From contig CAMRHE010000028.1 in NCBI GenBank assembly GCA_947044405.1, positions 5,427,001 to 5,491,000 on the forward strand: a stretch of 64,000 bases of DNA. Reading direction: 5' to 3'. How positions within the stretch are numbered: the stretch's first letter is position 1; every line of letters starts with the position of its first letter. Position numbers and translations under genes: made by a program. The DNA comes from Leptodactylus fallax (taxonomy: Eukaryota; Chordata; Amphibia; Anura; Leptodactylidae). The notes under the pieces were generated by a model, which had not been told where the DNA came from, ran no database searches, and was given only the letters and a program-made list of their open reading frames with translations. Of this stretch, positions 46,601 through 59,520 are shown one piece after another.

Positions 46601-46960
46601 CAGCATCTCTCCCTCTATCATATAACCCTATATATCACAGAGCTCAGCTTCTCTCCTCTATCATATAAGCTATATATCACAGAGCTCAGCTTCTCTCCCT
46701 CTATCATATAATCCTATATATCACAGAGCTCAGCTTCTCTCCCTCTATCATATACACCTATATATCACAGAGCTCAGCTTTTCTCCTCTATCATATAACC
46801 CTATATATCACACAGCTCAGCTTCTCTCCTCTATCATATAACCCTATATATCACACAGCTCAGCTTCTCTCCTCTATCATATAACCCTATATATCACACA
46901 GCTCAGCTTCTCTCCCTCTGTCATCATATAGGGCAGTCAGAATAATCTGACAAGTTCACT
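43660..46960 (-). mobile_element. Satellite-bearing element E2 (reverse orientation), TTAA-flanked
   Basis: TTAA flanks both sides (43656-43659 and 46961-46964). The inner left part has an inverted pair (gagtaaattctgccaggact at 43737 and gtcctggcatgatttactc ending at 43904). The interior, 43936-46930, has about 69 copies of the 43-bp unit on the - strand (reading cctatatatcacagagctca on +). The right end agtgaacttgtcagattatt (- strand) matches the left end of E3. An internal 1,117-bp block of 26 units is duplicated (markers at 44421/45538, 44574/45691, 44821/45938). No transposase, so it must depend on another element. Confidence 0.88.
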
Positions 46961-47604
46961 TTAAACATAAATAGCTTGTGGATCATCTCTAGTGAATTAC
47001 AATGGGGCTAATCCATGTGTTTTGCTGCCACATTCGGTCCTTGGATTTCTGCAGTAGATTCTGTGCCTATGACAAATCAGACACATGTGAACATCGTCTT
47101 ATTTGCTGTACATGAATAGTGAACGGTCTGCTTAGGCAGTAAAACATCCTGGTCTGTGAACAGATTTTATACTTAACCTATTTCATCTGGAACACTTACA
47201 CTATCTGAGCTTTCAGCTAGGAATGGATGACTGAGTGCCGGCTCCTCGAGTAGATGGAGTGGATAATAAGCCTCTCTGGTTATCGCCGGACTCAGAGCAA
47301 TATGTGCCCCTTGACCCAACATTTTTTTGTGTATTGATTCTTAGTCATTTGTGATAAGCAGATGATCTAATATACATCGAGCAGGAATAGACTGTAATAG
47401 GCTCCATAAATCTCACACTGTCGAGGGCTGGGTTGTCGCTAAGTAGCTGAAGGCTTCCAATAGCTCCCATTTATTTCTGTTATTAGGAGAGATAATACAT
47501 AAGGTGCTAACAGCACAAAGAACAAGAATTATATTTAAGAGCTACAAAAATGTAGAACATTAGAATAGATATATGTAAAGCAAAAATGGAGCAGAAAACT
47601 TTTT

Positions 47605-47850
47605 AGGCTAAGTTCGCATCTTCACTAGAGACTCCATTGCAATGTCGACCGAAAATCGATGGCTGAAAAAGTCCTGCACGGAGGACATTTCCTTCACCAG
47701 TTTCAGTTTTAAAATGACGGACACCCAACGGACCCCGTTATAGTCAATGGGGTCTGTCGGACTTTGTGTGTTACCACTATTTTAGCAGTGCGTTCCTACG
47801 ACAGACCAGAACAATGAAGAGGCTCATGCTAGTGAACCTAATGTTGGATG
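47605..47850. repeat. MITE-like repeat (aggctaagttcgcat ... gctagtgaacctaatg)
   Basis: Ends aggctaagttcgcatcttcac and ctcatgctagtgaacctaat are roughly inverted. The interior has aacggaccccgttatagtca and aatggggtctgtcgg, shared in part with 25696-25925 and 48360-48400. Confidence 0.55.
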
Positions 47851-48489
47851 ACTCTGCAGTTTGTCTCCATCACACCAGTCGACAAGTGTTGAGGCCGAGG
47901 GGGAGCCAATTTTTAGAGCGAAATGAACTTGGATGATACTCGGATGACATTGTATTCTGTTACATTCCAATACCACAGAGTAGGATAGGATCAGCTGTTT
48001 AATCTTTGGAATGGAGCATTGGACACCCCCCTCAGGTGGCACACCCCTCGGGCGGCATTACGATCTCAGTTGCAGGGGGTGCGACCATGACCGGTGTGGT
48101 ACAGGGCCCGCTGGATCAGTATCCTGATAGCGATCAGGGAAAGCCTGGTTCCTAGACCGCTATACATATTGTTAATGTACAGACATCCCATAATGCCAGG
48201 CCCCTTTCCAATATTAGCCGGCCTAGGGGAGGTGATTAAACATAACAAATACTTATGCTCACCTCTCCGGAGACTCCGACGGCTCCAGCATCTTCTTCAG
48301 GTCTCTTCCAGCCTGTGACTGAGCATTTTAACATTCTTTTTTGATGATATTTTTTGTAACTGGGGTTGATGTTATAGTCAGTGGGGTCTCTCGGACTCCA
48401 TGTGTAAACAGCTTTAACAATTTTTTTTATTATTAAATTATTAATAAATATTATAAATAAAGTTATATATTCAGTATTGCCAAAAAGAC

Positions 48490-48815
48490 ACCTAGGTCTA
48501 AATGCTGCAGCAAAAACTGCAGCGTTTTACAGTCCCTGCAAAGTAGCGAATCCCATCCACACATTGCAGAAAAATACAGTGGAAATGCTGCAATTTCCAA
48601 AACCGTTGTGGTTTTGGAAATCACAGCATGTCAACTATATCTAATGAAACGCCGGCGGTTTCCCTATAGGTATAATGGAAGCAGAAAGTCCACAAAGGAA
48701 AACTTTGCAGACTTTCTGTGAAAAGATCTGTGGGAAAAACCATAATGCGTTTCTGCCGTGGTTCTTCTTGCAGCGTTTTTTCGCTGAGGTCCGCTATGGG
48801 TCCTTAGCCTTAAAG
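48490..48815. repeat. MITE-like repeat rich in ctgcagcgtttt
   Basis: Runs from cctaggtctaaatgctgcag to gctatgggtccttagcctta. Inner inverted words are gcagcaaaaactgcagcgtt with ttgcagcgttttttcgctg, and gcaatttccaaaaccg with cggttgtggttttggaaat-type partners. Non-coding; hAT-like by style only. Confidence 0.5.
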
Positions 48816-49747
48816 TGATCACTAAATAGCGTAAATAAAATGGTAATATATGCTCGGCTAAGGATTCTGGGAAAAAATATGCAAATGTATTCTCATTGGT
48901 AGAAAACAGAAAACTTGATTTAGCGCCACCTTTTGGAAGATACCTTCCTGTAGATCAATGCCTGGTTTTCCACACCCGTCTTTATAACACCATTGCCGGT
49001 AGAGGGTGCGCCTCAACTATGACGCCTGGAGGGAAATTTAGCTGGCATACAAGACATAATAAAACTGCCCCAATATCTTTTGCCACAGAAACCACATTGT
49101 GTGTTATTTCACCCTATGGCGCCATTTTGTACAGTACAGGTGTAATTGTATTTGCCGTACGTATTTTGCATGTACAGACTGTAAGTAACCCCGACTTCTG
49201 TGGCCACGTATAGTATAATGTACAGATCCTGTATTATTAGCCACGACAAATACAAGTCATGTAATGGTGGGATAGCACTGGTTATTTTTATCACATTTCT
49301 GTATTTAGCCTTTCAGAAATAAATCTCTATACTATTACTATTGAGTCTATGGGGTTTCCATGACAACAGCCGCTCCATTGATTGTTTTCACTTTTTCCCT
49401 ACAGCAATTAAAGGGTTTGTTCAGTAATGTGGCTGCCGGCCATGCGCCCACACAGTAAACAATCTGGTCTCGCTGGGATAAGCCCTCCGTACTTACATCC
49501 GCTCTGTACCCCATGTAGACACCTCTGTAGTTTCTATCCCAGCAAAATTTCATTGTTTCCTGTAGGTCGATGTATGGGAGGACACCCTGAACATACGAGT
49601 CTACCCCTTTAATAAAAAACTTTAACACTATGAGCTTCCTACACCATGTGGGCATCTTGTAAGTACTGTGCGTGGGTTTTATATAGTTTTTTTTTCATGT
49701 AGGTGTCAGTCTAAAACAGTGTCTTGCTCCGTTAACATTTCATTATT

Positions 49748-49930
49748 AGGATAAGGGCCCACGTTGCGGAAAGATAGCTTTTTTTGTTGCAGATTTTGCT
49801 GTGTTTTTTGAGCCAAAGCCAGGAGTGGATGGAGCAGAAGGTAGAAGTATAAGAGCTTCCTATATATTTCCCATTCCTATTGTAGCCATTTTGGCTTTGG
49901 CTTAAAAAACGCAGCAAAATCTGCCTTCAT
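49748..49930. repeat. gaggccccacgttgtgg-family MITE, copy 2 (right end lost)
   Basis: ggataagggcccacgttgcg, agccaaagccaggagtggat, aagtataagagcttcctata and gccattttggctttggct follow the order seen in copy 1; the right terminus is missing after cgcagcaaaatctgcc. Confidence 0.7.
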
Positions 49931-51491
49931 GTTATCTAAAGCTTCACCAGAGAAGAATGGGCAAACATGCTGGACACCTTGGGCGCCCTGCAGATCCCTC
50001 TTTACTGAAAATGGTAGACTATAGCCAATGTGGTTGTATCTGGGTGACTCGCACAGCAGTGAAAAACAGCGACTTGTTCAGGCCTCCAGGTGGTGGGGGT
50101 GAAGAATTATGCACTTCCTCTGTCATGGGGGTTGCCGGTTTAGGGAACAAGTTGACATCCCAGCATAGGTCGCTCTCTGGATAGTCTGATGTCAAACAGA
50201 TTGCACCACTGGGTGGTAAAACATCTTCTCCCACGGTACAACTGATTAGTTCTGCCTATAAAGAATCATCCTGTTACCTAGTTCTTGAAGGTTCCAGAAC
50301 ATTGAAGGTGCAACGACCTGCACCAATTAAAGTATATATAAAGTGGATCCTCCAACACCGTGCACATACATTGTAACACATGACACAAAGTAACCAATAA
50401 ACTCCACTACTCCATTGTGTGATGCACTAGCTTGGCCAATAGAGTGCACAGTCAGGAAAGGGGTTTAACCCTTCCCGGTATAATAGGCTAACTGTTCAGG
50501 ATCTGCGTCTGCACCACCTTACACCTTCACCCTGCAGGATATGACTGGAAATACCCACTCAGCCAATTACTGGCTGTAATGGTGACCACCTCTGTCGAAG
50601 CTTGATGGAATCTGCAATGCCAGCTATTTCCTACCATGTCAAGACCACGTTGAGGAATCTGCCCCAAAATGAGCACAAGATTCTGCCTTGTGAATGGGAC
50701 CTAAGTCTACTTGCTATACATTACACTGCATCCAGACTTGTTTCAGATCACTTGCACCCAAGTAAATAACATACAAAGATGGAAATGTGAAGGATTACGG
50801 CTTGTCATCTGGATTTTCTATTGCAGATTCATCATATTTAAGGAACACCTCTGCAGAAATGAATAGACCTTATTAGAAGTTGGTGTGGTCTGTTGGGTAT
50901 CATTGTTATCCATCATGTAATGGATCCAGAAGAGCATTATGGCGTTCATTATATATACAGTAGATTTTACTGTAGATATTAATAGAGCCTGCAAACAATA
51001 CAGGAGAGACTTGTCAGAAGTTCTGATTGGTAGAGATCAAACCCTCAATAGTTAACATGAATGGGCTGCAGCCATATTTAGATTCCCATTCCCCATTGAC
51101 TACTGTCAGCTGTATTCAGAAGATGTATAGACAAATCAGTGTAATGTAGCTCTATGACCCATCTTCACCTCCCCTGAATAAGGCTCTCTGGGATTTTTGA
51201 CGGCAGGAATAGAACTATCTTTGGTGTCAAAAATACTGAAAACCTGTCAAAAACGTGACGGATCCCATCAGGTCAAGTACGGCTCCACTGTTGTGCAACT
51301 TATTGGAAGAATTTAATGGTAGGGGTGCATGGAATAACATGGACATGATACTTTATAAATATGTGTGATTTTGTGGTCATACATAATTCAGTGTATATTG
51401 GTAGGATACAGAAGCGGGTAGTTACCTACCATGAAAAGGGTCTTAGGATGGCAGAATCATTTATGTTCCTTAATATAATTCTATTTTTCAG

Positions 51492-51626
51492 GTCTTTTCT
51501 TACACGGCTGATAAAGAAATCCGCACAGATGATTTATGTCTGGATGTCTCGAGACTCAACGGTCCAGTCATCATGCTCAAGTGTCATCACATGAGAGGTA
51601 ACCAGCTCTGGGAATATGACGCAGAG
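51492..51626 (+). CDS. GALNT13: GALNT13 exon F (second lectin repeat)
   Basis: 45 codons: [45 protein letters not shown]. This is the beta repeat of the lectin domain, with CLD and the QxW-type GNQLW landmark. [15 protein letters not shown] is the GALNT13 form; GALNT1 has [15 protein letters not shown]. The acceptor is atttttcag and the donor is gtaggt, phase 0 on both sides. The last coding exon, expected to carry the gamma repeat and C-terminus, was not found downstream in the window. Confidence 0.95.
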
Positions 51627-52573
51627 GTAGGTCCGATACTGGTCATATATGATACCCATCCAATGGTTTTACTGATCTGTTTAGATACTGTACCTCACCT
51701 ACTTCCAATTACTCCAACTAAGGTCACATCTCCTCCCAGCAGACTCCTATCTATATGGTGCTGTAAGAGTCTGTGACTTACATAGTATAGCACACAGTAA
51801 CGTCTCTATGGAAGCCCCAGGCTTAGTCACAAGAAATCTGTGAGGTCATCGTCCGCAGCCATACAATAATACAAATCACCCTGACACCACAAAACAATGG
51901 GGTAAAGGTCAATGGGTTGTGAACAAGGCAGTGATCTGCAACCTGTGGATAATATAGGAAATGGAAACTACATTTGGCTGATGTAGTATTATTAAAGATA
52001 GAATATTTTTGATAATTTTATACAAATCACTATCGACTGGAAAAATTAAAGGGATCCTGTCACAGTGAAAATTTCCAGCATGAGTTATATTATTACCTTA
52101 GAAGGGTTTAGTCTTCCTTCCTTAAAGAGTATGCATACTTGTGCAACCATTTATTTGTGTTGCTCCAAAGACTTGGAGATCATCCTGGTTAAACATATCC
52201 TGTACAGCTCCTAGGCAAGCTTATAGGTTCCTATAGTTGCAGGAAAATAAACCAGCAGTAGCACAAATCTCTCTGCTGTCCTAGTTACTGCTGATAGTCT
52301 GCTACAGCGTATGGATGAAGGTAAACCAGTGTCGGACTGGACCACCAGAGTAGCACAGGATCCTCCGGTGAACACAATAATGGTCCAGCAGAAGACACCC
52401 AAATGTGAAGGGTCCTATGGTCTATTCCCAAGTGTTGTTTAAGGCTGGGTCATTTTTTCTGGTGAGGCCAAGGAACCTCAGTCCAACATTAAGGTAAACT
52501 ATATCAGCCTGGAAACCAGGGCAACTCAAGGAGGATTTCTAGACTGGATACAGTTTTTGCAAATGGTACTTAA

Positions 52574-52921
52574 AGGGTCACTATACTTTCTGTATCAATT
52601 CCTCACAATTTTCTAGATCTCTGCTTGCTGTCATTCATTCTGCTTACTGCCAGTGGTTAAAAATCAGTCCATGGTCATGTGATATACAGTCCATGGTCAT
52701 GGGATACTCAGTCTATGGTCATGTGATGGACACACAGCTGCACAGCTCGTTATAGTCACAGCACAGTAATCAGACATCTGCCTTGTAACAAGTTGTGCAC
52801 CTGTGTGTCCATCACATGACCATGGACTGATTTTATCCACTGGCAATAAGCAGAATGAATGACAGCGGGCAGAGATCTAGAAAACTGTGAGGAATTGATA
52901 CAGATAAGTATAGTGAGCCTT
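52574..52921. mobile_element. TTAA-type palindromic MITE
   Basis: The left end agggtcactatactttctgt follows TTAA (52570-52573) and pairs with the right end gataagtatagtgagcct. Inner arms caattcctcacaattttcta/tagaaaactgtgaggaattg and tgatggacacacagctgcac/gtgcacctgtgtgtccatca are well kept. The right TTAA is decayed to tcaa. Confidence 0.75.
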
Positions 52922-53054
52922 CAAATAGAACTTTTCATTATACAAACAATAACATTGGTCTCTCAAATATTGGTCTGAAAGTGGCCAACCCCTTTAAAGG
53001 GTTGTTTTATATCATGGTCGGCCAATGTCAGATTAGTAGAAGTTTTTTAGATTT

Positions 53055-53282
53055 AGGCTGAAACCCCATGTTACAGAAACGCAGCTTTTTTTGTTGCAGA
53101 TTTTGTTGCGGTTTTTAGAGCCAAAGCCAGGAGTGGATTTAGCAGAGGGTAGAAGTATAAGAGCCTCCTATATATTTTCCATTCCTTTTGTAGCCATTCT
53201 TGGCTTTGGCTCAAAAAAAAACGCAACAAAATTTGCAACAAAAACAGCTGTGTTTCGGCAATGTGGGGCCTCAGCCTTAGGG
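53055..53282. repeat. gaggccccacgttgtgg-family MITE, copy 3
   Basis: From aggctgaaaccccatgttac to caatgtggggcctcagcctt with the same inner words as copies 1 and 2. A partial related end (gaagccccacgttgcaaaaa) follows at 53293. Confidence 0.75.
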
Positions 53283-54314
53283 TGTCTTTTAGAAGCCCCA
53301 CGTTGCAAAAACGCTGCATTTTACAGTACCTAGAAAGTGGATGAGATTCTGGATAATGCGTTTTTTGCTGCTCTTCGCTACGTGGGGCAACAGACTACAC
53401 TAAGGATTTGTTTGTAGTCTGTAACCATGGTGACACAGATCTGTTACACAGTGTTATGTTAAACACTACTATTTGCAAACTTGGTTATTTGTATTTAGGT
53501 GCACTGGGGCAATAAAACAGCCTGCGCCGATACTCAGAACATGCCATCTGTGTAAATTTATAGAAAAATAAAGAAACTGCCTCAAATGGGATTAAAACTT
53601 CCAGTCCAATATTTTGATGGTTTTAATAGTAAATGCACTTTAATGATATTAAAATGAATTTGTTCTAAAGAAGCAAGTATTTGTTATCGTGTTATAAATA
53701 ACACTACTGTGTTAGAGCAGAATCAGAGCCGCTCACATTTCCATGATCCCACAGCACATCTGTAATTTCGTGTCTTCCATTGTATGTCTTCTCTTCTCTG
53801 TTGTCATGGTTTTGAAGATTAAAGCTGACCTTAATGTAAGGTCGTCCACTTTCCCCTTATGGCATTTTAGATAGCATTTAAGAAGACTAAAGATGTCCCA
53901 TGGAAATAGATCTTTAGATTTAGTGACAGAGAACGGAATGCGAGCCTCTGCTGATCTCATTTTGACTGCCAAGTGCCCATGATTGAAACCTAACACATTA
54001 TTCCATCAGCTCCTGTGGTGTACGGCTCTCTGTGCTGTGCACATTTCTATGGGGATATGGTTGATCCCACTCACACATCTGAATATTATTTTTGCATTTA
54101 CGTGACATTACATAAAAACCTGCAAAGAAGTACAGACACCTCCTGAGGTGTTCAAAGAGACTGTAACATAGACATACTGTATATCCATATATATATCGAA
54201 ATGTTCCCCTTAAGACCTAGGACTATTCTTGCAGTAATTACACACTGCGGTCTACACAGTCTAAAGAGTTAATCTTGTAAGGTGTTAGTCATTTTCCAAG
54301 CTATTTATGCTTAA

Positions 54315-57300
54315 AGTGATCTTGTCAGGTTATTCTGACTGTCCTATATATTCACAGAGGGAAAAAAGCTTAGCTCTGATATATAGGCTTATATGATAGA
54401 GGAGAGAAGCTGAGCTGTGTGATATATAGGGTTATAGGATAGAGGAGAGAAGCTGAGCTCTGTGATATATAGGGTTATAGGATAGAGGAGAGAAGCTGAG
54501 CTGTGTGATATATAGGGTTATAGGATAGAGGAGAGAAGCTGAGCTCTGTGATATATAGGGTTATAGGATAGAGGAGAGAAGCTGAGCTCTGTGATATATA
54601 GGGTTATAGGATAGAGGAGAGAAGCTGAGCTCTGTGATATATAGGGTTATATGATAGAGGAGAGAAGCTGAGCTCTGTGATATATAGGTTATATGATAGA
54701 GGAGAGAAGCTGAGCTCTGTGATATATAGGGTTATATGATAGAGGAGAGAAGCTGAGATCTGTGATATATAGGATTATATGATAGAGGAGAGAAGCTGAG
54801 CTCTGTGATATATAGGTTATATGATAGAGGAGAGAAGCTGAGCTCTGTGATATATAGGGTTATATGATAGAGGAAGAGAAGCTGAGCTCTGTGATATATA
54901 GGGTTATATGAAAGAGGAGAGAAGCTGAGCTCTGTGATATATAGGGTTATATGATAGAGGAGAGAAGCTGAGCTCTGTGATATATAGGGTTATATGATAG
55001 AGGAGAAAAGCTAAGCTCTGTGATATATAGGGTTATATGATAGAGGAGAGAAGCTAAGCTCTGTGATATATAGGGTTATATGATAGAGGAGAGAAGCTGA
55101 GCTCTGAAATATAGGGTTATATGATAGAGGAGAAAAGCTAAGCTCTGTGATATATAGGTTATATGATAGAGGGAGAGAAGCTGAGCTCTGTGATATATAG
55201 GATTATATGATAGAGGGAGAGAAGCTGAGCTCTGTGATATATAGGGTTATATGATAGAGGAGAGAAGCTGAGCTCTGTGATATATAGGGTTATATGATAG
55301 AGGAGAGAAGCTGAGCTCTGTGATATATAGGGTTATATGATAGAGGAGAGAAGCTGAGCTCTGTGATATATAGGTTATATGATAGAGGAGAGAAGCTGAG
55401 CTATGTGATATATAGGGTTATATGATAGAGGAGAGAAGCTGAGCTCTGTGATATATAGGTTATATGATAGAGGAGAGAAGCTGAGCTCTGTGATATATAG
55501 GGTTATATGATAGAGGAGAGAAGCTGAGCTCTGTGATATATAGGGTTATATGATAGAGGATAGAAGCTGAGCTCTGTGATATATAGGGTTATATGATAGA
55601 TGAGAGAAGCTGAGCTCTGTGATATATAGGGTTATATGATAGAGGAGAGAAGCTGAGCTCTGTGATATATAGGGTTATATGATAGAGGAGAGAGGCTGAG
55701 CTCTGTGATATATAGGGTTATATGATAGAGGAGAGAAGCTGAGCTCTGTGATATATAGGGTTATATGATAGAGGAGAGAAGCTGAGATCTGTGATATATA
55801 GGGTTATATGATAGAGGAGAGAAGCTGAGCTCTGTGATATATAGGGTTATATGATAGAGGGAGAGAAGCTGAGGTCTGTGATATATAGGGTTATATGATA
55901 GAGGAGAGAAGCTGAGCTCTGTGATATATAGGATTATATGATAGAGGGGAGAAGCTGAGCTCTGTGATATATAGGGTTATATGATAGGGGAGAGAAGCTG
56001 AGCTCTGTGATATATAGGGTTATATGATAGAGGAGAGAAGCTGAGCTGTGTGATATATAGGGTTATATGATAGAGGAGAGAAGCTGAGCTCTGTGATATA
56101 TAGGGATATATGATAGAGGAGAGAAGCTGAGCTCTGTGATATATAGGGTTATATGATAGAGAAGAGAAGCTGAGCTCTGTGATATATAGTGTTATATGAT
56201 AGAGGAGAGAAGCTGAGCTCTGTGATATATAGAGTTATATGATAGAGAAGCTGAGCTCTGTGATATATAGAGTTATATGATAGAGAAGCTGAGCTCTGTG
56301 ATATATAGGGTTATATGATAGAGGAGAGAAGCTGAGCTCTGTGATATATAGTGTTATATGATAGAGGAAAGAAGCTGAGCTCTGTGATATATAGGTTATA
56401 TGATAGAGGAGAGAAGCTGAGCTCGGTGATATATAGGTTATATGATAGAGGAGAGAAGCTGAGCTCTGTGATATATAGGGTTATATGATAGAGGAGAGAA
56501 GCTGAGCACTGTGATATATAGGATTATATGATAGAGGGAGAGAAGCTGAGCTCTGTGATATATAGGTTATATGATAGAGGAGAGAAGCTGAGCTCTGTGA
56601 TATATAGTGTTATATGATAGAGGAGAGAAGCTGAGCTCTGTGATATATAGGTTATATGATAGAGGAGAGAAGCTGAGCTCTGTGATATATAGGGTTATAT
56701 GATAGAGGAGAGAAGCTGAGCTGTGTGATATATAGGGTTATATGATAGAGGAGAGAAGCTGAGCACTGTGATATATAGGATTATATGATAGAGGGAGAGA
56801 AGCTGAGCTCTGTGATATATAGTGTTATATGATAGAGGAGAGAAGCTGAGCTCTGTGATATATAGGGTTATATGATAGAGGAGAGAAGCTGAGCTCTGTG
56901 ATATATAGGGTTATATGATAGAGGAGAGAAGCTGAGCTCTGTGATATATAGGGTTATATGATAGAGGAGAGAAGCTGAGCTCTGTGATATATAGGGTTAT
57001 ATGATAGAGGAGAGAAGCTGAGCTCTGTGATATATAGGTTATATGATAGAGGAGAGAAGCTGAGCTCTGTGATATATAGGGTTATATGATAGAGGAGAGA
57101 AGCTGAGATCTGTGATATATAGGATTATATGATAGAGGAGAGAAGCTGAGCTCTGTGATATATAGGTTATATGATAGAGGAGAGAAGCTGAGCTCTGTGA
57201 TATATAGGGTTATATGATAGAGGAAGAGAAGCTGAGCTCTGTGATATATAGGGTTATATGAAAGAGGAGAGAAGCTGAGCTCTGTGATATATAGGGTTAT

Positions 57301-59520
57301 ATGATAGAGGAGAGAAGCTGAGCTCTGTGATATATAGGGTTATATGATAGAGGAGAAAAGCTAAGCTCTGTGATATATAGGGTTATATGATAGAGGAGAG
57401 AAGCTAAGCTCTGTGATATATAGGGTTATATGATAGAGGAGAGAAGCTGAGCTCTGAAATATAGGGTTATATGATAGAGGAGAAAAGCTAAGCTCTGTGA
57501 TATATAGGTTATATGATAGAGGGAGAGAAGCTGAGCTCTGTGATATATAGGATTATATGATAGAGGGAGAGAAGCTGAGCTCTGTGATATATAGGGTTAT
57601 ATGATAGAGGAGAGAAGCTGAGCTCTGTGATATATAGGGTTATATGATAGAGGAGAGAAGCTGAGCTCTGTGATATATAGGGTTATATGATAGAGGAGAG
57701 AAGCTGAGCTCTGTGATATATAGGTTATATGATAGAGGAGAGAAGCTGAGCTATGTGATATATAGGGTTATATGATAGAGGAGAGAAGCTGAGCTCTGTG
57801 ATATATAGGTTATATGATAGAGGAGAGAAGCTGAGCTCTGTGATATATAGGGTTATATGATAGAGGAGAGAAGCTGAGCTCTGTGATATATAGGGTTATA
57901 TGATAGAGGATAGAAGCTGAGCTCTGTGATATATAGGGTTATATGATAGATGAGAGAAGCTGAGCTCTGTGATATATAGGGTTATATGATAGAGGAGAGA
58001 AGCTGAGCTCTGTGATATATAGGGTTATATGATAGAGGAGAGAGGCTGAGCTCTGTGATATATAGGGTTATATGATAGAGGAGAGAAGCTGAGCTCTGTG
58101 ATATATAGGGTTATATGATAGAGGAGAGAAGCTGAGATCTGTGATATATAGGGTTATATGATAGAGGAGAGAAGCTGAGCTCTGTGATATATAGGGTTAT
58201 ATGATAGAGGGAGAGAAGCTGAGGTCTGTGATATATAGGGTTATATGATAGAGGAGAGAAGCTGAGCTCTGTGATATATAGGATTATATGATAGAGGGGA
58301 GAAGCTGAGCTCTGTGATATATAGGGTTATATGATAGAGGAGAGAAGCTGAGCTCTGTGATATATAGGGTTATATGATAGAGGAGAGAAGCTGAGCTGTG
58401 TGATATATAGGGTTATATGATAGAGGAGAGAAGCTGAGCTCTGTGATATATAGGGATATATGATAGAGGAGAGAAGCTGAGCTCTGTGATATATAGGGTT
58501 ATATGATAGAGAAGAGAAGCTGAGCTCTGTGATATATAGTGTTATATGATAGAGGAGAGAAGCTGAGCTCTGTGATATATAGAGTTATATGATAGAGAAG
58601 CTGAGCTCTGTGATATATAGAGTTATATGATAGAGAAGCTGAGCTCTGTGATATATAGGGTTATATGATAGAGGAGAGAAGCTGAGCTCTGTGATATATA
58701 GTGTTATATGATAGAGGAAAGAAGCTGAGCTCTGTGATATATAGGTTATATGATAGAGGAGAGAAGCTGAGCTCGGTGATATATAGGTTATATGATAGAG
58801 GAGAGAAGCTGAGCTCTGTGATATATAGGGTTATATGATAGAGGAGAGAAGCTGAGCACTGTGATATATAGGATTATATGATAGAGGGAGAGAAGCTGAG
58901 CTCTGTGATATATAGGTTATATGATAGAGGAGAGAAGCTGAGCTCTGTGATATATAGGTTATATGATAGAGGAGAGAAGCTGAGCTCTGTGATATATAGG
59001 GTTATATGATAGAGGAGAGAAGCTGAGCTGTGTGATATATAGGGTTATATGATAGAGGAGAGAAGCTGAGCACTGTGATATATAGGATTATATGATAGAG
59101 GGAGAGAAGCTGAGCTCTGTGATATATAGTGTTATATGATAGAGGAGAGAAGCTGAGCTCTGTGATATATAGGGTTATATGATAGAGGAGAGAAGCTGAG
59201 CTCTGTGATATATAGGGTTATATGATAGAGGAGAGAAGCTGAGCTCTGTGATATATAGGGTTATATGATAGAGGAGAGAAGCTGAGCTCTGTGATATATA
59301 GGGTTATATGATAGAGGAGAGAAGCTGAGCTCTGTGATATATAGGGTTTTATGACTTATGACTATAAAAGCAGAGTAAATCCTGGCAGGACTCCTAGCAG
59401 AGACAGTGAGAGTCCTTATTACCGTACCCTCACACAGGATTATTGACAACGGATATAGGGAGAGCTGTCGATCATTGTGTCTTGGAAGGGTCATCAGGAC
59501 TCTTACTGTACATATTGCAG
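54315..59520 (+). mobile_element. Satellite-bearing element E3 with the largest 43-bp array (forward)
   Basis: TTAA (54311-54314) precedes agtgatcttgtcaggttatt, the inverse of the right end of E2. The 43-bp array spans 54349-59353, about 116 units; the first units read ttataggatag instead of ttatatgatag. The right flank gagtaaatcctggcaggact-cctagcagagacagtgagag matches the left flank of E2 inverted; homology fades near 59515 and no right TTAA was identified. A block starting near 54650 is repeated from 57000 with a 2,350-bp offset (markers at 54911/57261, 55691/58041, 56421/58771), dropping to 2,307 bp after one unit is lost near 58930. Confidence 0.88.

Larger units (their letters stand above)
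36971..51491 (+). other. GALNT13: GALNT13 intron between exons E and F
   Basis: A 14.5-kb phase-0 intron. Contents include a common frog-type MITE (37030 on), a palindromic MITE (37668-37950), a decayed direct repeat (38940-39660), a 96-bp-arm hairpin (41545-41800), the reversed satellite-bearing element E2 (43660-46960), and hAT-like MITEs at about 47605-47850, 48490-48815 and 49748-49930. Stretches 39660-41500, 41810-43650, 46970-47600 and 49940-51480 hold nothing that I can classify. Confidence 0.88.

Noticed and set aside
3794..51626. GALNT1 rather than GALNT13
   Set aside because: [26 protein letters not shown] and [15 protein letters not shown] all match GALNT13 and differ from the GALNT1 counterparts.
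20795..59353. CRISPR-like arrays of direct repeats
   Set aside because: There are no unique spacers: the 43-bp units follow each other head to tail in a vertebrate intron.
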